From Adiantum capillus-veneris (taxonomy: Eukaryota; Streptophyta; Polypodiopsida; Polypodiales; Pteridaceae), in the NCBI GenBank assembly GCA_014529385.2, contig CM043967.1, forward strand, positions 10,490,001 through 10,554,000: a stretch of 64,000 bases of DNA, in the 5' to 3' direction. Every line of letters begins with the position of its first letter. Positions within the stretch are counted from its first letter, which is position 1. Shown in pieces: positions 33,681 through 43,800 of the stretch. A program made the translations under genes and the position numbers. The notes under the pieces are model-generated. The model worked only from the letters and a program-made list of their open reading frames with translations, was not told where the DNA came from and made no database searches.

Positions 33681-34528
33681 TTTTCTTTGGAAAGGTGGAC
33701 TTAGCAGCCCAAACATTTATATTCTTTCCACTTATCAGTAGGTATGAGGAAATTTGTGTCCCCTTACATCGCTAGAGTTCGTGTTAAAGTTTATTTAATA
33801 ATAGAGTTTGTGTCACTTTAGATCACATTGGACTCTCATGGTATTTTATAATGGCCATCTTCGCCGCTTGTCTGGGTTGCCATTTGGGCAAAGTTCACTC
33901 TTGTTTTTGGACTCCTTATCCATGTGCTCAATAATTGACTACTTGACACACATAGAGAGGTACTAGTCAAAATTTATTTGTTGTATGTATATATCCATAA
34001 TTATTAATAAGTACTTACGTGAAACGAGCGTGATTTTCTTAGGGCACTCGCACATTTCTCCAACTACTGCTCACATGAGGTTATTAAGGAGGAGCTTTTG
34101 AAACCTCGACAATATTGTCACATTGACTCAATAGAGGTTTGATAAGTACTTTTGTAGGTTTACTATAACTGTCATTGTTACTTGGATGAGATCTTCCTTA
34201 ATTGATGCTTTTTGAAATAGACACCTATGCAGCCAAATGGGTTTGATTGTGGCTATTATGTCATGACAATTATGAGATTTCTCATTATGGGAGGTATACA
34301 ACACAAAAGATCAAGGCAATGGGTATGTTCTTGGGCTTTGTTTCAATCTAAAAATGTTGTAGTTATTGTGTGTTTAATATGAAGAACTTGTGTATGCTAA
34401 AATTAGTTGTTTTTTTGTAGCTATAAAAAAAAATGTTCAAGCATGAGGATGCGGACGAGACAAAGAAAAGCTTGCATAGTTGGACCCAAAAGCTCTTGGT
34501 TGATGATTAGGGACTTTATATTATGGGC
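33680..34528 (+). pseudogene. Ulp1-like protease gene, MULE copy 2, 5'-truncated
   Basis: Matches 8021-8869 at a few percent difference. Keeps His (33836-33838, SHWTLMVFYNG), LFLDSL, QPNGFDCGYY (Cys 34248-34250) and the stop TAG at 34508-34510. Exons upstream of about 33680 are missing, so it cannot encode a full protease. Element C inserted 18 bp after its stop; the 3' flank resumes at 51605. Confidence 0.75.
34524..34528. repeat. Target-site duplication of element C (left)
   Basis: TGGGC, repeated at 51605-51609 right after the other LTR. The uninterrupted copy at 8865-8869 has it once. Confidence 0.95.
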
Positions 34529-35473
34529 TGTTAAGGCGGTTACGCCGCTAGCGGAAGCTAAATAGCGAGAACTCAACCAACAACAGAATTTGTCAGACGA
34601 GGACGAAGCTTGACCCGCAGGCGCATGGAAACAACTAGGTGGGTGTCAAATCACCTACTCGACCTTCTAATGACAATCACTACTAAGGAAATCAAATCTA
34701 AGCTCTAAAATACGCAAGTGACTGAAATCCGTACTACGAACGAATGCTATACGAAACAGGATCTAGAATCATTGAATCCATCTCAAACTCAAGGGGAAGT
34801 CTATGCACTAGGTAAGAACAACACCCTAAAGACTTGAACTGCAAAATCAACCTATAATCACTCCGTGCGGTAAACGCGTATGAAGACAGGCCGAAAAATA
34901 CAGGTGACCGAAACTTGACCCCGATGGTACTAATGTGTAGCTCTACTCGTTGTGGTTCTATAGATATGCTGCACGCTCTATTCTGACACACGAGTTGGAA
35001 GAAAACTCACACCGAAGCTCGTAGGAACTTACCACACATAGAAGCCGATAGCGCGCACTCTTGGTATCTGTGCGTAGCTCTCGCCGTTGCTAACACAATG
35101 GCAGTGTCGCTTCTCCGATGGCGGCTCCGTAGCTCGCGTAGCAAGTAGATAAGACTCTCTCTCTCTCTCTCACTCTCTCAGACACAGTCACGGCGCTCAA
35201 AAACTCACTTTGATTAATAATCTGAATCCCTTTAGGTTACAAAAACTTTGGCTTATATACCTCAGCCTTGGAGGTGAGAACATCTCTAACTAATTACATC
35301 AGCAAGTGAAAGTACTTCGGGATTACAAGCTGGAAACTCAATTGAGTCCCGTTACTTAATGAATGGCTCAATTCAAAATCAATGTTGGAAAGACATTTAT
35401 TACAATCAATGGTTACAAAAATGATGAGTGTGAGCAAAAATGTGGGTGTAATCCTCTGCTAGCTCGCTCAACA
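34529..35473 (-). mobile_element. 3' LTR of element C
   Basis: + strand TGTTAAGGCGG...GCTCAACA, TG...CA on the element strand. Nearly identical to 50660-51604. Contains ACGCGTATGA near 34868, similar to one half of the C-type palindrome, and a short CT run near 35156-35180. Confidence 0.97.
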
Positions 35474-35509
35474 CTCCCCCCCTCCGCGTTCATGTCGTCC
35501 CTGACATGA
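35474..35509 (-). other. Polypurine tract of element C with adjacent hairpin
   Basis: GGAGGGGGGGAG on the element strand abuts the 3' LTR, identical to element A. TCATGTC-6 nt-GACATGA stem at 35490-35509: stem identical to A, loop different. Confidence 0.88.
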
Positions 35510-35522
35510 CCTTTATGCTTGG

Positions 35523-36125
35523 TCAATAAAGTCCTGTCGTCTTGAGCATCTGCAAATGTGATTCGTATCGCAGGTTGCCGATGGTCAAGGTTGGGCCGAA
35601 TATTTTGCTTTCGTGGGTGAAAAAGCCGGTGTAGAAAGCTTCTTCGAATGTTTGCATGTGGAAGCTAGGCAAAAACATAATCCTCTGGTATAGGAGGTGC
35701 AACACTTTTGGAGAAGGCTGCAATGAAAGGTCATACATCATATCAGTCACTATGTCGGCCGTCGATAGTAGACTCGAGGTCGTGGCTTTATCTGGCGCGA
35801 ACACTTCAATGCAAGCTAAGAGAGTCCTGCAAATTTTCTTGCGCATCTGACACGAAAGGTCAGGAGAGCCAGTAAAGAGCTTGATGGTGTCCGTTAGGGT
35901 TTTCACCATGTAGGCTTTACCTATTCTCTCTCCTGCCTTTGGTCCTGGCATCCTTGGGTTTTTAAGCCAATTTGGCTTCTTTTCTGCAATCCTGCCATGC
36001 TCTTTCCAGCTTCTGACTCTTGGCACCGGGCAGAAGGTTGCATCCTCCCGAATCTCCTTTGGTGCCTCTACCAAGTAGATGAGGTAGGCTGGGTATTTGT
36101 TCAGCCAACCTTTCCTCCATCTAAG
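35523..36125 (-). pseudogene. Element C 3' gene, C-terminal domain
   Basis: In phase with the coiled-coil part upstream but cut from it by one TAG at 36126-36128, where element A has a Gln codon (IVDSQ). Conserved features shared with A: MPGPKAGERIGKAYMVKTL, GSPDLSCQM, FLPSFHMQTFEEAFYTGFF, FGPTLTIGNLRYE. No family recognised; the A-C conservation suggests it was under constraint. Confidence 0.7.
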
Positions 36126-37946
36126 CTACGAATCTACAATCTTCTTTGATTGTTCCTCTTTTGTGATGTCGCCTTCGTAAAGAGCGACATACTGCTCCTC
36201 CTCTATTCTCTTTTTCGTTTTTATCACTTCAAACTTCATCAAAGGGAAAGGCAGGCTGGGTTGCATCCACTCTTCATGGAGCACTTTTGTGTCTAATCCC
36301 TGAAGTCTAATGGAGATTAGGAGTCTCCTCTCCCATTCCATTTCCGCCTTGGCACTCTCCTCTATTGACTTTTCTATTTGGTCATGGAGCCTTTGTTCTT
36401 CTTCTTCAGAGATTCCTGAAGTTGAGGCCACCTCTTGAACTGGGGCTGGATCTTCAATTGTGGTTGCCTCTCCAGTTTCTGGTAGCTCTATGGCTGCTCC
36501 ACCTGATCCTTCTTGTGGTGTCTCTGTCTCTCTTCTTTGTTGCTCTTGTAGATCTTGGAGCTGTTTGCGGAGGGTCTCATTCTCTGTTCTTAGTGTTTGA
36601 TTTTCTAAAGTGAGCCTCTCCTCTGCTGCCAATGATTCCTCCGCAATGTGCAACCTTTGCACTTGCTCTAATCTTAGCTCTCTTTGTAAGCTTCGGACCT
36701 GGTCTTCCAGAGCTGGTACAAGAGCTCCCTCTTGTTCGGCTCCTGCTCTGCTAGCTCTAGGGGTAGTCCTGAGTCTAGTGATTGTTCTTTCTTGGAGCTC
36801 GACTCTTTCCCTTAGCTCAATGAGCTCATCTTTAGCTGTCTCCAAGTCGTCTTCCATCCGCTCCCTTGCTTCCTGTGCACTTGTTACTTCTCTTGAAGCC
36901 TCGGCTAGCTGGAGTATCAAGCCATCTCTCTCGTTTTCCGCATCGTAGAGTGATGCTTTATGACTTTCAGATTCAGTCATAGCATCCTCTAATTTCCTCT
37001 GCAACTCGGCTTCCCTTTGTTTGGCTGTCTCAATCTCCACTTCCTTTGCCTTGGATCTTTCTTTGATCTTGTTGAGCAGTTCATGCACCATGTGCATGTC
37101 TTTTTCATCTTCATCTGTCAACTCTAAAGCTTTTTTGGCCACCACCTCCACTGGCTTCGGCTCTTCTAGTACGTTCTGCTCTTCCAGTTTTTCATCACTT
37201 TCTTTTGTACTCTTTGTATTTTCCTCTGTCCCTCTCCGATCATCTCGTTTTTGTAGGGTGATCCCATAAACCGCCTCAAGGGCCTCTTCTTCAGTGTACC
37301 CTATCGCTACCAGATCCTCATAATCTTTTTTCTTTTGCTGAATTGGATCTATCTCCTTTTTCGTGGTCCCGGCCTCCGTCTTTTCCATACCAGCCGTGTC
37401 CATCTCTACTGTGGTCTCTTCCACAATGATTTCCGTCTTCTTCGGGCTGGGTACATCAGTAAAGGAGGGCTGATTGTCCTCAGTCATCTTGGCTTTCCCT
37501 TTGTTTGCTTGCCCGTCTTTCTCTTGAGGTTCAGTAGACTCATCTACTTTCTTCTTCCCCTTGTCGTCCTTTTTCAGCTCAGCTTTTAAAAGCTGTACTT
37601 CCTCTTCAGTGTATGGCTCGACAGGTTGCTGCTCCAGTATAGCCTCTGACTCCTCATAAGCTCTAATATATTGATCATATTGATCAACATGTGGCCTGGC
37701 TGAGCTAGTTCCGACTTTAGTGGGGTTTGGCACCCACTTTTCTTCAAAGTCCCCCTTTAGAGCTCTTTCCGCTCTAAACTGCTCCACCAGTCTTTCCATT
37801 CTTGCCGCTTTCTGACTTTTGGTTTGCTTGGGAGCAACCTTCTTCTTTGCTTTCTTCATAATCGGCTCATCCACATTCTCTTCAGGTTCTGAAACTATTT
37901 CTAGTTTCCTGCGTGCTCTTGTGGACGCCCTCTTGGATACTTCAGG
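36126..37946 (-). CDS. Element C 3' gene, long coiled-coil protein
   Basis: 582 codons open from the ATG. N-terminal basic stretch (MKKAKKKVAPKQTKSQKAARMERL) looks like a nuclear-localisation signal. About residues 185-206 (DYEDLVAIGYTEEEALEAVYGI) resemble a UBA domain. From about 270 to 450 leucine heptads predict a long coiled coil, then an acidic Pro/Glu stretch. The upstream frame (37947-38474) is in phase, separated by a TAG at 37947-37949, so this is the middle of a gene of about 980 codons. No signal peptide or membrane segment. Role unknown; the position matches env-like third ORFs of other plant gypsy elements. Confidence 0.7.
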   Translation of the reverse strand, partial: PEVSKRASTRARRKLEIVSEPEENVDEPIMKKAKKKVAPKQTKSQKAARMERLVEQFRAERALKGDFEEKWVPNPTKVGTSSARPHVDQYDQYIRAYEESEAILEQQPVEPYTEEEVQLLKAELKKDDKGKKKVDESTEPQEKDGQANKGKAKMTEDNQPSFTDVPSPKKTEIIVEETTVEMDTAGMEKTEAGTTKKEIDPIQQKKKDYEDLVAIGYTEEEALEAVYGITLQKRDDRRGTEENTKSTKESDEKLEEQNVLEEPKPVEVVAKKALELTDEDEKDMHMVHELLNKIKERSKAKEVEIETAKQREAELQRKLEDAMTESESHKASLYDAENERDGLILQLAEASREVTSAQEARERMEDDLETAKDELIELRERVELQERTITRLRTTPRASRAGAEQEGALVPALEDQVRSLQRELRLEQVQRLHIAEESLAAEERLTLENQTLRTENETLRKQLQDLQEQQRRETETPQEGSGGAAIELPETGEATTIEDPAPVQEVASTSGISEEEEQRLHDQIEKSIEESAKAEMEWERRLLISIRLQGLDTKVLHEEWMQPSLPFPLMKFEVIKTKKRIEEEQYVALYEGDITKEEQSKKIVDS

Positions 37947-38811
37947 CTATTCTTCCTCCTCATCGGCTTCTCTAAGCCACTCATTCTGGGAGGGAACCTT
38001 TGGCCATTGATCTCTGGCTCCAATAGCTTCATAAGCTATTCTTGTCAGAACTTCAGCTCCTCCTATATACTTTGGCTTCTCGTTGTGCATGGCAATTACT
38101 TGCTCGTGGATGTGTTGAGCGTAATTCACCTCTTTTGGCATATTGCTCTTCAATGCCCATGTGATGGTAGTTGCAATGGCATGGGGCGGTGTCGTATACT
38201 TTTGCGGTCTTTTACTGCAAATATGGAGAAATTGGTTGTACAGTCGGCAAAGGGTTGCCGCTCTTTGGTTTGCCATATCTCCATAAGTTGCATTCTGTTT
38301 CTTGGACCCATAAACCTCTATAGCCTCCCTTCTTTCCCTGACAGAGCTCCCTTTGTTGTTCAGCTTCAATGCATCTGCAATGAGCTGTGGAGTGATCTGT
38401 ACCTCTACTTTCTCTCCATCTATTGCTGTCAATGTGGCTTTCCCATCCTTCTGAATGGAGGTTGCCCAACTCATACACTCTTCTTGTATCTACACCTGAT
38501 GGTCTCGAGGTGAAGAATCTGTGCAAGTCTGCCCTTTCCAGGTACCTGCTGATGTTCTCTGACCTGCTATAATCCACCAATTCTTGTGGGATCATCGGTA
38601 TATCCACCGCTTGCCCTTGAGGATCTCTGCAAGTCCCCTGGTAGATCTTTATTCCCTCTTGTTCCAGTACTGCTTCCTCCACCCAAGTTTTGGTTGGCTT
38701 GAGGGTTTCTGCTGGAATGTCAAAGGGTTCCGCTTCTGCAAGAGCATCTTTGATTGTCGGTCTTTTTCTCTTCGTTGCCGATAACTTGGCGGAATCCATG
38801 GATCCTCTCAT
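37947..38811 (-). pseudogene. Element C 3' gene, N-terminal domain
   Basis: Begins at the ATG near 38811 (SAKLSATKRKRPTIKDALAE), shifts frame near 38475-38500, then continues as EVQITPQLIADALKLNNKG and KRPQKYTTPPHAIATTITWA. The equivalent in A (14188-14769) runs across the shift site without a break, so the shift is a defect of C. Same unknown domain as A. Confidence 0.7.
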
Positions 38812-39604
38812 GTCTGGTGTCCTCTGAGCTCTCGTAGCAGTCGTAGAAGGCGGTAGAAGGTCGGATGCTCCTGTGTGCTCTTTGCTCTCTCCAAGAAGGT
38901 AATAGTGGAAATGAGCTTGAAAGTGATGTGAAAAATACTTAACTTCGGACTTCCCGGATCACTTGTTACCAAATTTGACATGTGCTCCTATCTCGTCGTG
39001 AAATGCACTTTAGGATTTGAAATTTCTCAATTTGGACTCCGTTTGACCTGTTTCTGAGAAATCTGTCCACTTTGCCAAAATTCTGTCATTTCGGGCTTTC
39101 CGCAACTTTTTCAGAATTGTACCCAATTTTTACCATGGGTTGCCCTTGTCATTAGGACCATCACCGTCTATTCTTTTCTTTTTTCCGATCTCATTTCACC
39201 TGTTTTTTTATTTTTCTTTTACTTTTATCAAGAAAATCATAAAAAATAAAGGAAAATAGCAAATTGAAGCCAAAAAATTCCAAACATATATGATAAACAA
39301 CTGGTAATCCTGTGTATATGAATATACACTTATTTGTGATTTCTGGACTTGGATTACCACTTTTTTTCACTTTTTTGCTCCAAAAACACTCTTATTTAGT
39401 GATATTTACACGTCTAGAGACCCAAATTCATCATTTGATCTCTTCTTGTTGCAAAAAAAGGTATATAAGGGCATAAATATTATCATTTCCGCAATCAAAC
39501 ATAAAAATTGCAAAATCATGTAAGACACTGCCCTTGTAATATAATTTTTGTTTTTCTTTGTTTTTGGTGCTTGTAGCTGCTTTGTAACTCCTGTATACCT
39601 GTAT
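38812..39604 (-). other. Noncoding spacer of element C
   Basis: AT-rich, no gene. Unlike A, I see no copy of the element's palindrome here. Confidence 0.7.
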
Positions 39605-39641
39605 ACCTCCCCCCTTCCTAGTCTGAGTCCTCCTGGACGAC
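39605..39641 (-). other. Second, internal polypurine-like tract of element C
   Basis: Element strand GACTAGGAAGGGGGGAGG beside GTCC-TCCT-GGAC, right at the end of the polyprotein frame. Same position and layout as 17501-17540 in A. Confidence 0.55.
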
Positions 39642-40867
39642 TATGAAGTGTCTGTGGGCGAAGCATTGTAGTTGTTTTGGTCATAAGTTCCCAATGCAAT
39701 TGCAGAGCGATGATACAACAGTCTTTCCAATAAAGCTGCTCTTTGTTTGATTGAAGGATTGGTGGTCGGGTTTTGGGTTGGTGATACTTCGGTAGTAGAA
39801 TCAGTCGATGGATTCTTCTTTACCTTGTTGTTCTTTTTCGCAATCCAAATCTGCTTCCGCTTTGCTTGTGCTTGCCACAAACTCTTTGCGACCCAAACCT
39901 GCTTTGTTCCTTGTGTTGATTTCCTCGCCTTGAAATACCTAGGAGTTTCCATGGATTGTACTGAAGGGAGTTCCTGTTTACAAATCTTTGGGATCCAAAT
40001 TTTCTTGCTATAGTTTTGTGCCGTCATGAACTTCTTTGGAATCCAGATCTGTTTCACTGTCCTTGATTGTCTGGAATCACTCTGTCGTTTGGTATTGAAG
40101 ACTCTGTTTTCCACGTTTGTGTTTTCTGGTACAACCTTTTTTGGTCTCCATACCAACGTTGACTCCGTTTTTACCCAAGGTTGAGTTGTTATATTATTGC
40201 TTGTCTTCTTTATCCACTGTTGAGAGTTCCTCGTCGAAGAGTAATCCGGTTGTATAGAAACTTTCGGTTGCCATTGCTTCTTCTTTTTCTCTGGTTGTTG
40301 TTTACCTTTGTCTTTGGATTCGTCCTTTGGAGTTGGCTCTGCTCCTTTGGTGAACTTAACTGATTGACTTTCACCTTCGTATTTGATAAGCACTGATTTA
40401 GAACTCCAGTCAATCATTGCATTGTATTGCTTCTGCCATGGTTGTCCTAGCAATAATGGATGTTGTGTAGCTTGGTCTTCAACCACGTAAAACATATGAG
40501 GATACACATATTGGTTAATCTGTATATGTAAAACTGTGCATCCGACAATTTTGATTGAATTCTCAGAGTAACTCTTTAACTCTTGCTTGGCAGTTTGTAG
40601 TTTAGTGTCATTTGTCAATTGTCTATACAAACTGAGTGAAAGTAGGTTAGCTTGAGCTCCTGAATCCAATAGTGCTCTGGCTTTGATTTGGTTGGTTCCT
40701 ACTTTGCATTCAATGATGGGTTCTTCTTTGTCATTATCCATTTCTGTTATACTGACTGCGTTTATTCGTATTGCTCCTTCGTTGCGCTGTTTCTGACGCA
40801 GTAGTCTTCTTTTCTCCATTCTTTCCTTCGCCTCGGCTTGCGCTTCCTCCACAATCTTTTTCTTTTT
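39641..40867 (-). CDS. Element C second retropepsin and Trp-repeat tail
   Basis: In phase with the integrase, separated by a single TAG at 40868-40870; in A the equivalent is fused to integrase without a stop. From the ATG at 40852, residues 1-25 are a charged linker. Residues 45-155 look like a retropepsin: active site LLDSGAQANLL at 61-71 and HPLLLGQPW at 131-139 (hydrophobic-Gly phrase). Residues 190-345 carry eight Trp at 194, 213, 226, 235, 270, 285, 320 and 336, mostly in W-hydrophobic/x-(P/A)-K phrases such as KQIWIPKK. The end is SIKQRAALLERLL. Function unknown; a second protease after integrase is unusual. Confidence 0.8.
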   Translation of the reverse strand, partial: KKKKIVEEAQAEAKERMEKRRLLRQKQRNEGAIRINAVSITEMDNDKEEPIIECKVGTNQIKARALLDSGAQANLLSLSLYRQLTNDTKLQTAKQELKSYSENSIKIVGCTVLHIQINQYVYPHMFYVVEDQATQHPLLLGQPWQKQYNAMIDWSSKSVLIKYEGESQSVKFTKGAEPTPKDESKDKGKQQPEKKKKQWQPKVSIQPDYSSTRNSQQWIKKTSNNITTQPWVKTESTLVWRPKKVVPENTNVENRVFNTKRQSDSRQSRTVKQIWIPKKFMTAQNYSKKIWIPKICKQELPSVQSMETPRYFKARKSTQGTKQVWVAKSLWQAQAKRKQIWIAKKNNKVKKNPSTDSTTEVSPTQNPTTNPSIKQRAALLERLLYHRSAIALGTYDQNNYNASPTDTS

Positions 40868-43800
40868 CTAGACACACAGCTTTTCTTGATGTATTTTGAG
40901 AAGCATGTCTTGGGTTAGCGGCAATAGATACTTTTTCACTCTGCATCCACTAATCCAATTGGGCATTTCTTCTCCGTCTAATGTAGCAAGCTTGACGGCT
41001 TCACTTGGTGATAGATCTTTAATCACCAGAGGTCCCATCCCTCGCTTTTTAAGCTTCTTAGCATGCTGTTTCAGAGTGTAAATGAGGACATAGTCCCCAA
41101 CCTTAAACTCTTTAGTCCGCACATGCTTATCAAAAAATTCCTTTTGTCGCCTTTTTTGAGCGTAGATAGAAGCTACTGCTTTTAGGCGAAGCTCATCTAG
41201 CTTTTCCAGGTCATCTATTCTATCAGAAAGCTCGTGCCCTGTCCACTCTAGATCCTTAGCCACCCTTAAGGTTGAAATCAAGAATTCTATTGGTAAGATA
41301 GCATTTAGCCCAAAAACCATGTTATATGGGGTCGTTCCTATTGATGTTTTATATGCTACCCTATATGCCCATAATGTTGAATGCAACTTCTGGTCCCATT
41401 CAGTTCTCGACTCAGATACAATCTTCGTAAGGACCATGCATATGGTTTTGTTTGTTGCTTCAGCTTGTCCGTTTGCTTGTGGATGATACGGGGCTGATTT
41501 CCTATGGATTACCATGAATTCATCTAGAAGGATCTTTATCACTTCATTTATAAAATGTGTGCCTCGATCACTCACAATTTCTATTGGCAATCCATATCGT
41601 ACAAAGACGTATTCATACAGAAATTGTGCCGTGGTCCTGGCATCTACTTTTTGAGTTGCCTTTGCTTCGACCCACTTTGTTAGATAGTCTGTAGCCACAA
41701 TGATGTACTGTGCATGAGTCTTATATGCAGGAGGTGAAATGGGTCCGACATAATCAATCCCCCATTTTGCAAAAGCTCTTGCCCCCATCATTGGTCTAAG
41801 CGGCATATCATCTCTTTTAAGTGGTACTTTGGTCCGCTGACAGTCATCACACCGTTTAACGTATTCCTCAGCGTCCATATGTAATGTTGGCCACCATATT
41901 CCTGCGGCTAAGACAAGTTTTGCTGTCTTATCACCTGAGAAATGGCCTCCACCTACTCCTCCATGAGCTTGCTCCAGGATTATCACATACTCAGACTCTG
42001 ATGCGCAAATCCTAAGCTGGTTGTCTTTACCTCTCTTATAGAGTTGATCTCCTATGAAAGTGTAATCTCTAGCTTCTGTCTCTACAGATTTCTGACAAGC
42101 TTTTGACGTTCCTTCTGGGAAAGTTCTATTTGTGAGATATTCAACAATATACTGACTCCATTCTGGAGCGATCATTATCTGATATAATGTCGAATACTCT
42201 GCTGGCGGTTTTGATGAACATACAATACATACAGTGACATATTCATGTACGCTTTCTTTCATTCCTGGCCAATAGACTCCCAATTGTAACAAATTCCTAT
42301 ATGTGTTTCTTCTTGAACAATGAAATGCACATTCCTGAACATGTGCTTCGCGCAGATATATATTATATTTCTCAGGATTGATGCATAGTCGTAAAACATG
42401 ATCATTTCCCAATTGATACAACCTTCCTGCAACCAATTGGAGATTCTTGGATTGCTGAATAGCAATATGTTTCTGGTTGTATTCTCTTCTATCGAACTCT
42501 CCTCCATAGGTTAATAGGTTAACGACATTTTGAGACCACTTCGGTATCATTTCTATGTTGAACAAGTACGCGTTTGGCATGTCGTCATCTACTCCTATAG
42601 GGTCTTCTCCATTCGTCAATCGCGAAAGATGATCAGCTCTAAGATGTGTTTTTCCTTTCTTTACTACTACCGTGAAGTCGAATTCCAGTAAGATAATGAA
42701 CCATCTCACTATTCTCCCGGTATTGCATGGTTTATTCACTAGGTAGAGCAAGGCTTGGTGATCCGTAAAAAACACAAACTTGTTGGCTAGAAGATAATGC
42801 CGAAATTTCTTCACAGCATATATCATTCCTAATCCTTCTCGCTCTGTTGTGGTATAATTCTTCTCTGCATTGTTGAGCTGTCGACTGGCGTAACAGATAG
42901 GAAAATCCATGTTTCCTTCTTCTGGCTGAGCCAGAATGCATCCTATTGCATATGCCGAAGCATCTATATGCACATGGAATATCTTCTCCCAATCTGGTGA
43001 GTTCAAGACTGGAGCAGTAATGAGTGCCTCTTCCAATTTCTTGAACGATTCCTCACACTCATCTGTCCATTCAAAGTTCACTATTAGCCTGTAAAGTGGT
43101 TGGCCTATTATAGCGTACATGTAAATGAATCGTCTATAATATCCGCAATGTCCCATAAAGCTCTGTACTTGTTTCGCATTGGTTGGTCTAGGCATATCCA
43201 CTATAACTTTTATCTTCTCTAAATCTGTGGATATTCCGTTTTGTGAGACAATATGTCCCAGAATTCTGCCCTGTCGGACCATAAACACACATTTCTCAGG
43301 ATTGAGACAAATGCGATATGTCCTACATTTCTCAAATACTTTTCTTAGGTGTTCTAGATGCTCATCTCTCAGAAGAGAATGTACACATAAGTCATCCATG
43401 TATATTTCTAGAAACAACCTTAAGTATTCTTTGAAAGCATGCGTCATCAGCCTCTGGAAGGTTGCGGGAGCATTGGTTAGACCAAAAGGCATAACCCTAT
43501 AAGCATAAATTCCCCACTCCGTTGCAAAAGCTGTTTTATGTTGATCTTCCAGTGCTATGGATAGCTGGTTATATCCTGAAAAACCATCAAGAAAAGAGTA
43601 TGCTGTTTTCCCTGATACACGCTCTAGAACATGATCAGTTATCGGCAAGGGATAATTGTCCCTGATTGTTGCAGCATTCACTTTCTTTAAGTTGACACAC
43701 ACTCGGAGTTTTCCGTTCTTCTTGGGTACCACCACAATTGGAGATACCCAATCGGTGTGTTCAATCTCGTATATGAATTCAACTTCCATTAGCTTATCTA

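Noticed and set aside
33397-33741. Open frames with Arg-Glu or Ser-Leu repeats
   Set aside because: They read through the (AG)45 microsatellite; repeat artefacts.
36365-37589. Leu-rich + strand frames that look membrane-spanning
   Set aside because: Antisense of the coiled-coil gene, where Glu/Lys codons read as Leu/Phe/Ser.
11712-38811. 3' gene as a true envelope protein
   Set aside because: No signal peptide, membrane anchor or cleavage site is visible in A or C.
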